64,000 nucleotides of DNA from Aedes albopictus (taxonomy: Eukaryota > Arthropoda > Insecta > Diptera > Culicidae), in the NCBI RefSeq assembly GCF_035046485.1, contig NC_085137.1, positions 315,963,164-316,027,163 on the forward strand, read 5' to 3'. Positions 1 to 11,800 of the stretch are shown piece after piece. The position numbers and the translations under genes were made by a program. Positions within the stretch are counted from its first letter, which is position 1, and every line of letters starts with the position of its first letter. Under the pieces are notes generated by a model. The model was not told where the DNA came from, ran no database searches, and was given only the letters and a program-made list of their open reading frames with translations.

Positions 1-1300
1 ACGAGCTACTTCCGGAAACCCAAGATTGGCTAAGGAGCAGTTCCTTCAAGAGATCTTATAAAATACCCTTCAAGAATTCCTTAGGAGCTCCTGCAGAAAA
101 CCATACATGAATCAAATCAGACATTTTTTCAGTAGTTCTTTCAAGGATTTCTCAAGAAAAAGTATCCTTGGAGTTTTTTTTGAAGACTTCTTTAAGAGAT
201 TCCTCCATGAAGAGTTTCTTGAAGGATTCTTCCAGGACGAGTGCCTTAAACGATTGTTTTAAAAGACTCTTCTAGGAGGTACTTCAGGGAACACTACAGG
301 ATTTTTTTCGGGTATTTTTTTAAGGTTCCTTCAGGGATTCCTCCAGGAAGAGTATATTTATGAAAGCAAGAATGAGTACCTTTAGGGACTTCTCCAGAAG
401 GTGTTGCTTTGGGGATTTCTCCAGGAGAAGTTCTATCGGAAGAACTCAGCGCTTTCCCCAGAAGAGCTTTCTTCAGGTATTAGGCGGAATTCCCTTAGAG
501 AGTCCAGGAGCTCATTCAAGAAACCCTCCAGAAATTCTTTTGGGAAATTTTCCTGAACTTTTTTAGGAGCTTTTTTCAGGGTTCCTTCAATAGGAGTTCC
601 TTCAGACAGAGATGCTCTAAAAGGAGTTTTTTCCGGGATTCCACCAAAAAGGAGTTCCAACAAGGAATTTCTACAACAGGTATTGCATTTAAATTATCAG
701 GAGAATTGTCATGGATCTCTCCCAAAGTTTCATCAGTACGCAATTTCTCCAAGGATCCCTTCATCATGTACTTTTACAGGAGGAGTTTCATCAGAGATTC
801 CTGCAGGAGTCTCTTGTGTACTTCCTCTGAGAGTTCCTCACAAAGTTTTTTTTTGATTGTTTCAAAAATTCCATCTTCTACAGGAAATCCCCCAAAAGAT
901 TCTCTTGAATTCTTCCACGCCTTTAGCTAAGAGATTTTTCTCAGTTTCTCCATGAGTTTGTTTAGGAATTTTCTAACAAATCTCTCTGAAAACTCCCACA
1001 GAAACTTTCAGAGGAAATCCCAGATGGAAAAAGATGTTTTTTTTAAGAATTTCGGAAGAATCTCCTGGAAGCATTGTTACAGGAAATCTTTGAAGCATTG
1101 CTGAAGGATCTCTTGGACCTTTCAACTGGACCGATGGCAAAAGCCCACTAAAATTTTCTTAAAGAATTGCTGGAGATACACTTGGATGAATTCCAGGAGA
1201 AATTGTTACAGGAATTCAAGAACAAGTTTCTGTACAAATTTCAGGTGAATCTCTTTGAAGAATTGTTGTGAAAACACCCAGTTAAACTCAATTTGACTAC
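1..1300. repeat. Degenerate ~15-bp tandem repeat tract
   Basis: The plus strand reads as an endless variation on TTCCTTCAGGAATTC / TTCCTCCAGGAGTTC with a period near 15 bases. It has no host coding potential. The spurious open frames here (for example 360-566 plus and 433-663 minus) are translations of the repeat. The same family recurs at many places in this window, in both orientations. Confidence 0.75.
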
Positions 1301-2129
1301 TCAAGATAAACTAGTAGAACTCCTGCTGCGAAAATTCCAAACAAAACTCGCAAAAGGATTACTGGGGTAGTCCCTGAATGACCATGTAGATTGTAGACGA
1401 ATTTACGAGAAAATCTTTGAAGAAACGAGCTCCATGTTGTTTTACCATTCCCTGTATAGTTGTGGATGACACAATAATGATAACCAGTATTATCCGTGGA
1501 ACTTGTGTTCCAGGATAATGAACGAATCGTTTGGTCTACCATGAGAAATTCTAAAATTATAACTGTTATCCTCAATACGATAACACAGTTATCATCATTA
1601 CTATGATATTTATTAGTTTATGCTACCATAATCAAATAGAAACTATAACCCATATAGTTGTTGGATATTGGGTGTACGATGGAAAAATGGCGATAACTGC
1701 GATCGTACGTTCAACATCGACAGACAAGTTAATTCCTTGATTTCGAATATTGGTGAGCCATTCTCCACATAATGAGAGCTTGCCTCCGAGCCTTTTCCCC
1801 CAAACCTTCTATCAGTGCATCATATCAATTCATCCACCTTTTCACGCAAGTATTGTGCAAAATCTCCTCTCAAACTGTCACACTTACTACCATCCCAGTT
1901 ATATTCCACTGAGTTTTGCACCGCCTGATGTTCACCGCACAACACAACCGGATCAACACACTCCGCTTGTCTCTTCACATCTCTTAATCTCTCTCTCTCA
2001 CGCCGCTTCCAATCTGCTTCCTAATGTTTTCTTATGCTGTTTTTTTTTTTGTTTTCGTCTCGGTAACATTCTAATAACGTCAACATTATCACAGTAGTAT
2101 TATTTTTTTTCATAATTATTTTTTTTAAA
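1301..2129. other. Intergenic sequence beyond the 3' end of Phactr
   Basis: AT-rich unique-looking DNA with short homopolymer T runs (2040-2055, 2103-2130). I see no convincing exon, RNA gene or mobile element. Two small open frames (1297-1575 minus, 1750-2097 plus) have no recognisable domain. Confidence 0.4.
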
Positions 2130-2799
2130 GTTTCCTTTAATTTCCTCGCTTTATTGAAACATGTGTTGTTTTTGTAGTTTTCTTCGCGTTTGCCACGCAT
2201 TTTCTTCCGATTACACCCTTTTTTGTAATATTTCAGTTGTTTTTTTTTTGTTGTTTCAATTCTACAAACAAACTTGGTATAACTGTTGCTGTTGAGATGT
2301 TCATTTTTGTTTCTTTGTATTATTATTATGCGATGTATTTGAATTTTGTCAAAATGGTTGCTTTCAAAAAACCTTGATCTATTCGATCGGTCAATGGAAT
2401 TATGTGAAGGGGTTTCAAGGGGGGATCCTATTATAATAGACATTGCAACAGCTTCTCGCCAGCGGAAAGTACCTACGCTCGTCAGCCGCTCGTCCTCTTC
2501 CAGCGAGACCAGGGAATGCAGGAAATGATGGAAACTTGAAGTCGTTTCGCCACTTTTGCCTTCACCGTTGATTTTACCAATTTGTGGTATGGTAGTGACT
2601 GTTGTTGATCATGATACGGATGATAATGATGGATTATGAGTTGTGTCTGCTACTGCTGAACTGGTTACAAATTTCTTCCTGATGTATGTGTGTATTGGAT
2701 TTATATGTACACAATCAAATGTTTGTTGTAGTAATTCTTAATGAGAAAGGTAAAATAATGAACGGCAAAATGTCTCTGCTTGATCCTGCATTGCAGCTG
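2130..2799 (-). other. Phactr: Probable Phactr 3' UTR
   Basis: This stretch follows the stop codon at 2802-2800 on the minus strand. It is AT-rich with one GC-richer patch near 2450-2530. A minus-strand frame through 2021-2443 is open, but it has no acceptor that would join Phactr in frame, so I read it as non-coding. The end is set by an AATAAA at 2155-2150. The extent is inferred, not seen. Confidence 0.45.
2150..2155 (-). terminator. Candidate poly(A) signal of Phactr
   Basis: The hexamer AATAAA is read on the minus strand about 645 bases after the stop codon. It is the first perfect hexamer I found downstream of the stop. AT-rich DNA produces such hexamers by chance, so transcripts would be needed to confirm it. 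Confidence 0.35.
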
Positions 2800-2815
2800 T
2801 CATGGCCTATGAAAC
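2800..2815 (-). CDS. Phactr: Phactr terminal coding exon, residues (R)FHRP and stop
   Basis: After the donor at 3872, the next good acceptor is TATTTTTTTTGTATTATTTCCAG (2838-2816; a strong T-rich tract). The exon then reads G TTT CAT AGG CCA TGA. Joined to ACC AG of the previous exon this gives Thr-Arg-Phe-His-Arg-Pro-stop, exactly the ending expected for Phactr proteins (RHLTRFHRP). Only 13 coding bases plus the stop lie here, which is why no open reading frame reveals it. The rest of the exon is 3' UTR. The intron before it (3872-2816, 1,057 bp) is mostly microsatellite. These last residues take part in PP1 binding, so a splicing error here would remove a functional element. Confidence 0.93.
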
Positions 2816-5800
2816 CTGGAAATAATACAAAAAAAATACGCGAAATTTGAATTTAATCGTATCGTAATCGTAGCGTATCGTATCATAATCATATCGTTAT
2901 CGTATCGTCATCGTATGATTACAAATTAAACATTTGTAATTTCGAAAGGCGATAGCTAATGCAGAAATATTACAACTTAGCAGCATTTCGATAGGACTCA
3001 CCTGGTAAGATGTCGACGTAATCGTATCATAATCGTATCGTAATCGTATCGTAATCGTATTGCAATTGTATCATAATCGTATCAAAATCGTATCGTAATA
3101 TTATCATAATCGTATCGCAAATCGTAATCGTAATCGTATCGTAATTGTATCGTAATCGAATTGTAATCGTATCGGAATCATATCGTAATCGTATCGTAAT
3201 CGTATCGTAATCGTATCGTAATCGTATCGTAATCGTATCGTAATTGTATCGTAATCGTATTGTGATCGTATCGGAATCATATCGTAATCGTATCGTAATC
3301 GTATCGTAATCGTATCGTAATCGTATCGTAATCGTATCGTAATCGTATCGTAATCGTATCGTAATCGTATCGTAATCGTATCGTAATCGTATCGTAATCG
3401 TATCGTAATCGTATCGTAATCGTATCGTAATCGTATCGTAATCGTATCGTAATCGTATCGTAATCGTATCGTAATCGTATCGTAATCGTATCGTAATCGT
3501 ATCGTAATCGTATCGTAATCGTATCGTAATCGTATCGTAATCGCATCGTAATCGTATCGTAATCGTATCGTAATCGTATCGTAATGGTATCGTAATCGTA
3601 TCGTAATCGTATCGTAATCGTATCGTAATCGTATCGTAATCGTATCGTAATCGTATCGTAATCGTATCGTAATCGTATCGTAATCGTATCGTAATCGTAT
3701 CGTAATCGTTAAGTAATCATATCATAATCGCATCGTAATCGTATCATATCGTATCGTAATCATATCGTTATCGTATCGTCATCGTATGATTACAAATTAA
3801 ACATTTGTAATTTCGAAAGGCGATAGCTAATGCAGAAATATTACAACTTAGCAGCATTTCGATAGGACTCACCTGGTAAGATGTCGACTGCCTTCGTGCA
3901 CGGCCATCTCGGAGCTTTTGAATTCGTTCAGTTCCTTCCGGATGGCGGCCTTGTCCTTGGGGGTGAGCCGCGTCCACGGTTTATCCGCCCGTCGGTCGTA
4001 GTCGTGCGCCTGTGTCACCTCGATGTAATCGTTGAACCGGATGATCTTCTTCTCCTTCAACTCGTCCACGGTGGGTCGGAAACTGAGCTTTCGCAACAGG
4101 TAGCGTTTCTTCTCCTCCTTCTGTTTCTTCTCTTCCGCCGGAGTTTGCGCTGTAAGACAGGATGATCATAGTTATCGATTGACGCCTCGAGGATCTGGTC
4201 ATCGTCGAATACTCACTCTTCAGGATATTCCTCTCGACCAGCTCCTCCGCGGTAGGCCGCATCGACAGTCGCCGGATCAACCGGGCCCCGATGGCTTCCT
4301 TCGATTCCTGCTTTTCGTTGTCCGACTGCAGCTGCAGAATGTTCCGGTTGATCAGCTCCTGCCGGTCCGGTCGCAGCGCCAGCTTGATCGAGAGGCTCTC
4401 CTTGCGGGCGATCTTGGCCGCCCGGTCGGCGTCGTCTTCCCGGTAGCAGATCGGGCCATCGTTCTGGTCGTCGTTGTCGCTCTCGCGGATCACGTACGGC
4501 CGGGTGTTCTCCTTGTTCTCGATCGTACTCGGTAGGCCGATCTGGAAACGCATGGGTCGCGCGCTGCAGGGTTAAAGAAAGTTATTTTAGAATGGGGTTT
4601 TTGAGGTGATCTCCAAGTAGTGCATTCAAAGATTAAGTAATGATTGGGGTTATTAAAAAACTTAAAACGTTATATGATTGTTAAAATAACATAATCAAAG
4701 AAATCGGTGTTTAGCGCATAATGATCAATGCTCGTAGTTGGTGTTGATTGATATCATGATGCGTATGTGTATTCCACATTCCAGTCCGTGGGATTATTGA
4801 AGATTTAGAGATTGGTGAGTTGAACGGAATATTCCATGTGAATCTTATTCTACTAGAAACAAGTGCTACATAGGTACAATCTGAAAGTTGATCATAGATG
4901 CATGCCAAAATAGCATTTTTAACAATCGTGCAGTGCTGAAACCTATGAACAAATCATGTGATTTATTTGTAACTTTCAGAGTTTCTGTACTTGTTGCCTT
5001 TCAAAAACCACAAAACTTGAAAATTTCTACGCACGTGGTACACTATCTTTTTCATATTCTGTTTTGGTTAGGAAAAACCTATGCTGCAATATGGGATTGT
5101 CACATCCAGTCTTGTGCACCGTCACCATCTCAACGCAAAAAAAAACATCTACATTTTCCAGTTTCCTCCAACAATGCTATAGCTAATCGTCTCTATATCA
5201 CTAATAAATATACCTTCCCGACGACATTGATACAATGAGAACTCCCACCTTGTTCATACTTTGCAAATCTCAACAGCATGCCAATGTATGCTACTGCCGC
5301 GTCACTCAAACGCAAAAAGTATGACACTCATACCGAATGACCGTCATCAAGCTTTGCGCGAACGACGGTAATTCTCGTGTTCTTTCTCGTGTTTGTTTAG
5401 GACAGTGAGCAAGAAAAAAGAAAAACCTGACTACGCTTGTGTGCAAAACGCACAAATATAGAAACATAGACGATCACTACTGGTGAATGTTTTTGGTTCT
5501 GCCTGGAACGAGTGCTAGGGCATCTCCAGTAATGATTCAGTTCTAGTTTTATTTTTGAAACGGTTACAAAATTTGTAACTGTCTAAAATCTGCATACTTT
5601 TTACGGGAATCGAGTACGTTCTAATAAATCGTAAACCACGTTGAAATCGATAGAAGAATGTTCCCAGAGGGCATACATGGAAATTAACATGGCATCTGCA
5701 GAAATAGAACGTGTCAAACTCTTGTTACAAATTTGTGCAAAAATAGAATGGGGTCGTATGCCAGTTACAAATGTTGAAACAAAACTGTTCGAATTTATAC

Positions 5801-8800
5801 ATTTGAAACGCCTGCTGAAGATAGCCAAGATGCAGTTCTAGATGCATGTTAAAACTCGCATACATTTTATAACGCTGGTTAGTCGCTGTTTTGATGGTCG
5901 GCGTTTGTCATTTGAAGTGAGGGCCACACTGCCGTCATTCTGCAAAGTGACGTAAGCGACATTGATAGTTTTGGCCCATTTTTTGATTATTATGCATAAA
6001 ATTTTTGCCCATCCTCTAAATGTCTTTCCATAGATGATAGATAACGACTAGATCTTGCATTCTAATACAGCAGGCATACCACAGAGTTATTTTTACACCA
6101 AATAGTATATATAATACATCAAAAAATATCGACATTTTGAACGTCGCTTACGTCACTTTGCAGAATTACGGCAGCGACAGTGAGTGTTATTAGGCATTAA
6201 TCATCTTGAAATTGGACAGCACTGGTCACAACAAATGCAGATTGCTATTGTCGTTATTGTTGCACTGTTTGAAAATTGATAGAATGTCGTCCAGTATTTT
6301 CAATTAGTAACCATTTAGTAACAACCAGGCAATCTAATTTACGCAGTCTATAATAACAGCTCATCAATTCATAGTAAGTGGCCTTGACAACCAATTTACG
6401 CGTATTACGAAGTTTATGACCGCCTTATACGTACTCTTATACGGGGAAGTTATATCGCATAAGATGCAGCAAAAATGCCTAATGTGTACGTAAGTGGAGG
6501 CGATATGCGTACGTTGGCGGGATAATAATAACGCCATATGATTTTAAGGCTCAAATAAACATCATTCAGTCAACAGCAATCATTAATTTTTCAAAAGCAG
6601 TTTTCTTCCCCTAAGTCAAAAAACCGTCATTGAAAATTATTTCACTGTTATACAGATGGTGGCCAAATTGCAGTGATATTTTTTTTAATAACATTGGTTG
6701 AGATTTCAGCGAGAAAACTGCTTTTGAGTTTTTGCTAAACGATGATGGTTTGTTTCCTCTTAAGCAATGTCTTATGAAATTCGCAGTGTGCACTATTGCG
6801 ATGTTATGTAGCATCTTATGCGACCTAATAATATACGCAAAAAGAAACGGTTCTTGTTCCCTTAGTGCTGAACTACTGATCTTTGGGTTCATATGCCACA
6901 TTTTACACTTAACACCAAACACTACTTATAGAACAGGCTGCTTAATTATTATGATATTCTCAACTCATGATTTGTTATAATGTGTACGCTTTGCGAATTT
7001 GGCAGATTATCTGGAGAGAGACGGAGCAAGATTTTTCACAAAATTTTCATTACAACTTCATAGCTAGCGCAACAGATATCTAATTATCAGGATTACTAAA
7101 ACCAAAGGGATGATTTAGTAATCACAATGATCACACTCAATGCTGAATTGCCTGTTCAGCACTTTTTTGACGAAAACAGAACAGCAGAACCATTTCGGTA
7201 GCTTCAGTAATCGATTTTACTGAGGCTCAGTACACCAACTGTCAAAACCTAGTGCAAAAGGTAAACAATGCAGTATAGCTGTATACGGCTGTTCTATTTT
7301 CGTCAAAAATTTACCGATCACGGTATTCCAAATTAAGTGTGATGGCTGTTTTCTCGTAGCTGTATCATGGCACTTCACTCGTAGTCAAAATTCTGCTCTT
7401 TTATTGTACATATCAAATCGCATTATGTCAACTTAAACGATTCACGCTTATGCGAATTTGCATGTATACTTTAATGAGTTTATCTTTACATTTATGCGAC
7501 TTTATTCATACACTTATGCGAGTTAAACTGCCATAAATTACCAAGTAAGTTCGTATAATCATACAAGTGCGTAGTTATGCAAATTTATTTTAAACTTCAT
7601 GAATTTACTCACACACTTTTATGTGCGAATAAGTTGTTTTCATCGCAAAACAACTTTTGCATGCCATTTTTTGCAATGTAGGTAGTTATACATCATATGA
7701 GTTGATTTGTATTCTTGAACGACTTTACCAGATACATCGCCATAAGTTAAAAAACATTATATACAATGAAAATTGTCCCTCCGACGTACACATACGTGAT
7801 AGTAACTTGAATAGCACATGATGCAATGTATGCATCCTTATGCGACTCCTGGTTGTTTTGGGGATCATGCAGAGCTGTTAAGCAACGTAGGAGAGCTAAT
7901 GATAGGAAGCACAAATTTGCCAGCTGTCAGGTGACAGAGCCCTTGTCTTGTTGGTGTTGATAATCCCTCTAAACACGTTTGATAAGTGATTTTGATGAAT
8001 TAACATTGTCAGTTTTTTGCGCATTAATCATTCGAGCATTGTCATTGGACGCAAAATCAAGAGTATCTATTTTGTACATCTTAGTTTGTGCTATATTTCC
8101 GGATATTATAAAAAATAGATAGGGATGCATAACCTATTTTTACTGGGCTCTTTGACGAATTACCGAGCTCTCAACAGCTGAGATGTCTAGGTAAGCTCGG
8201 TAGCAACTATCGTACATTGGAGGATTTGCCATTCAATTGCTGTATTAAGAAAAAAGCAAATTTCCTCAAAATTTCTCCAGTAATGTTGCTGTAAAGAAAC
8301 TCAAAGAATTTAGCCATATAATATTTTAGAAATTTCTTACATAAATTTCTTATAGAATTTCCCGGAATTTCTGCAGGGAATCTGCAAGAAACCTCATCCT
8401 CAAATACAGCAGAAGCTCTGTATTGAAACCATTACGCAAATTCCTCTAGCTACAGAGACATTTCCAGAAAATCTACTATGTATAGGATTTCAAGAAAAAA
8501 TTGCCAAGGAGATTTTTCTCTACCTACTTTTTTTTTCAACAGAACACATAAAAGTTTATTTCAGGAGGGACTTTTTCGGTAATGTTATCAGAAACTACTA
8601 CATAGTAAAAGTTGTGATGTCCGAATGACCGAAAGTTTGAAGGCCCTCTTCAAAACTAACAACATACACACTCTAAAAGTTGTTCATAAATTTCTACTAA
8701 CCTTTTTTTCTACATACAATTCCTCCTAATTCTCATCCAGTTATTCCATGTAAAAAGAATAGTCTCAAAATAAAAGTGCTCCGATATAGCTCAGATTCGG

Positions 8801-11800
8801 TAGGAATGATCGTTACCGAAAATAATTAGACCTGTATTTTTTGTTTCGCTACTAGGGTGGCCATTTTGAAAATAGGGTGGTCCAATAAACGACATTTCTC
8901 ATTTTTTTTTTAAATTTTCGAACCGTCGTAACTTTTGGACCGATTCTAATGCCAACTGTTCCAGATTTTCTTGTGCGGCCGAATAATTTCTGCTCACAAA
9001 CTATCTTGGACGTCATCAAACTCCCATTGGAACTGCTCCTCTCGACACATACCGACACATGTATTGTCCCGAAACGAATAGCGAAGAATCTGGTATTTAG
9101 CCAAATTGTATCTTCCAATGCAATATCTAAAAACAACTGTCTAGTTAGTAAAAAAAACTCAAATGACTGTGAATCAACTGTGGAGAAAAATTTTGGCATT
9201 GTTTGGCATTGTTTACCTTTATAATTTGACAGATTCAACTCTGCTATAACTGAATTGTTGTTTAGTTAATTCAACGGTTTAATTATTATAGAAAAAACAT
9301 AAATACAACTTATGTCGAATGTTTGTTAAAAGCAAGTTATCTGAACGTTTTATAAGTGCACGAACCAGATCTACCACAAGATATCGTCGTTCGCTGTGTC
9401 TTTTGACGATTTGTTTTTGTTTCTAAAAATGTCATCCAGTTTACAGTACCTGGCATAAATATACATGCACAAATAAAAATAGGCAGCAAATTATAGTTTT
9501 TATTTCTCTCGATTTATGATTGACTCTGCAGAAAACTAGTTTGTCAGTTAAGAACACTCTAATCTCATGTGTGTCACGAAGATTTATAAATTTTAAGCTA
9601 AAAATAATTGGTATTTGGATACTTGGATAATTGTTTACATTTTTTGAACGGTACTGTTAGCTTCATATAGAAAACCGGCCATATTGTTTCATCGTTTGAA
9701 CTCAGTAATCTGGCAAAACAGAGCAATTTGATTGACTTTTGTTCTAATTTATTGACGGTTTTCCCCCTTATCGAACGCGACGATTTCAATCCGTCGCGGA
9801 TGAAACCGTCGCCAGAGTCGTCGCAGCCAATCAGCAGGCGGGAGTCTGACGTTTCTCCGATCTCACTAACACAAACAGCAGCAGAGGTGGTGCTTGATTC
9901 GTTGCGATGATTCAGAAATGCCGACGGGAAGTTGGCAGCGCGTATTGTTATGGAAGCAACATACAATATGAGGAAACGTAGCAGCGCTCAAAATAAGGCC
10001 GAGCAAAATCATAATTTTCACCATAAATTTTGAAGCGCATGTAAACCAATGCTTACACATGTGAGAATAATCCATTTCCTAATTGGTTACCCAAATTCTT
10101 GACTTGGTTGGTAATATATTTTTGTACAATCATTGACTCCATAACCAAGTTCCATATTACCGTGTCTAGAAATGCCAAATGTATTTATAATGTAAACTTT
10201 TGTTTGTATTCTTTGTCATATATTTTTGTACCATGGTAGTTAAGATATCTCATTTTTGAAGTATAAATGTTATTTATCAGCTATATAGCTTTCAAATAGC
10301 TTAGTTCGAACATGTGCAAATGATTGGTTGAGCAAATGTTTTTTGCAAGTTATATAACTTAAAAAAAATTGAATAATACAAACAAATGTAATTGTTTTAT
10401 AAATGTTATTTGCGAGTTATATTACTAATAAATATCTTGATATATTTCTTTAGAGTTGGATGACATGCTCTTTGATCAAAATTTTGAGTACTATAAGTGT
10501 TTTGCGATACATCTTATATTACATACAAGATGTTTTATAAGCCGCCATTTTTTGCGCCGTTTTGATTATATAAGTAATAAAAATTAGGTAAATAATTCAA
10601 GAAAAATACACCACGCTTTGTATTAATAGTGAATTTTAAACTGTTATATAACATGTTGTGTTACTTGGGCAGCTCATCCCTACGCACTGATACATTACAC
10701 ACAACTTGATTGTGGATAAAATTACAACGATGATATACAGTAGACGTTCGGTCGGTGCAAACGGTTTAACTGCAATGCTTTTAAACTGCAAGTCCGGTAA
10801 GTGCAACAAATTTGCAGTTATCCCACCGCTATTTGTAAAACGGTGCGCCAAGTTAGCCCAAATGAACAATCGAATGAATTTCTCGTTCATTTCACGTCAA
10901 TTGATGGGTTGTTGACGCCTATTTGACGTTGCAGTTACCGAATTTTGTTCGCTAAGTGAAACGTAAACATGTTGCAGTTATCGAACATCTACTGTACACG
11001 CTGAGTACGTAGTAAGTGCTCGTAGTAAGTGCTCACTATAGTAAAAAATACTCTGTAGTAAAGAGTTTTAATAGTATTGTAGCGCAGATTAATTAGGTTG
11101 TTACCCAGAAATATAAGTAGATATTGTTTTTGTATATGCTATTGAATTAATCGAAATATATTTGCAACTTCGAAGCTGCCCAGTTTGGCAACTACCAAGA
11201 CTGTGTTTTCCATTTACTTACGCCAACAATTATTTTTCCCAAAAACTGTACGTGTTACAGAAATTCTTGGGTCAGATTTCGAATCAGTATATGTAAATCC
11301 ATTAAACATAAATATTTGTTAAGATGAGCAGATAAAAAAAAAAATAAAATTATAAAGACAATAGTTTTTCCATGAAAATATGAAATTTTGTGAATAAAAT
11401 ATTTTTCACAAAAATTTTACGTGTTACAGAAATTCTTAGGTCAGATTACGAATAAGTGAAATAGAATCTTTTAAATATTAAATATGAATTAAGATGAGTA
11501 GATAAAAACTTTAAAATTATAAAGACAATATTTTATTTTCTTTGAAAATATGAAATTTTGTGAATAAAACCCCATTTTCCTCAAAAACTGCACGTATTAC
11601 AGAGATTCGTAGGTTAGTTACCAAACCGGTGGATGAAAATCTAATAAATATAAATATTGTCTAAAATGAGGAGATAAAAAAAATAAAATTATAAAGACAA
11701 TAGTTTATTTTCTTTGAAAATATAAAATTTCTCAAAAAAAATACGTTTTACAGAAACTCTTAGGTCAGATTCTGAATCAGTGGATCAAAATCTATTGATT

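Noticed and set aside
1490..1520. AAG|TTCCACGG on the minus strand as last Phactr exon
   Set aside because: The phase does not fit and the peptide would be wrong; the exon at 2815 is superior.
2021..2443. 140-codon minus-strand frame
   Set aside because: Lys/Asn/Ile-rich translation of AT-rich 3' UTR sequence, no domain and no splice support.
2400..2545. Possible last Phactr exon starting TTTCCATCATTTCC on the minus strand
   Set aside because: It would give Ser instead of Arg before Phe-His, has no pyrimidine tract and lacks the RP-stop ending. The exon at 2815-2800 fits exactly.
3277..3546. 89-residue minus-strand frame of [11 protein letters not shown] repeats
   Set aside because: It is the translation of the 11-bp microsatellite (33 bases = 11 residues); no gene.
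3018..3756. CRISPR-like repeat array
   Set aside because: The units are contiguous 11-mers without spacers, in a eukaryotic intron.
3881..4535. Plus-strand frames of 94 and 118 codons
   Set aside because: Antisense of the two RPEL exons; GC-rich coding DNA often keeps the complementary frame open.
7110..7340. MITE with ends near AATCACAATGATCACACT
   Set aside because: Complementarity is too patchy to define ends by eye.
8852..9238. 128-codon minus-strand frame
   Set aside because: No domain, overlaps an interspersed repeat, and has an equally open antisense frame.
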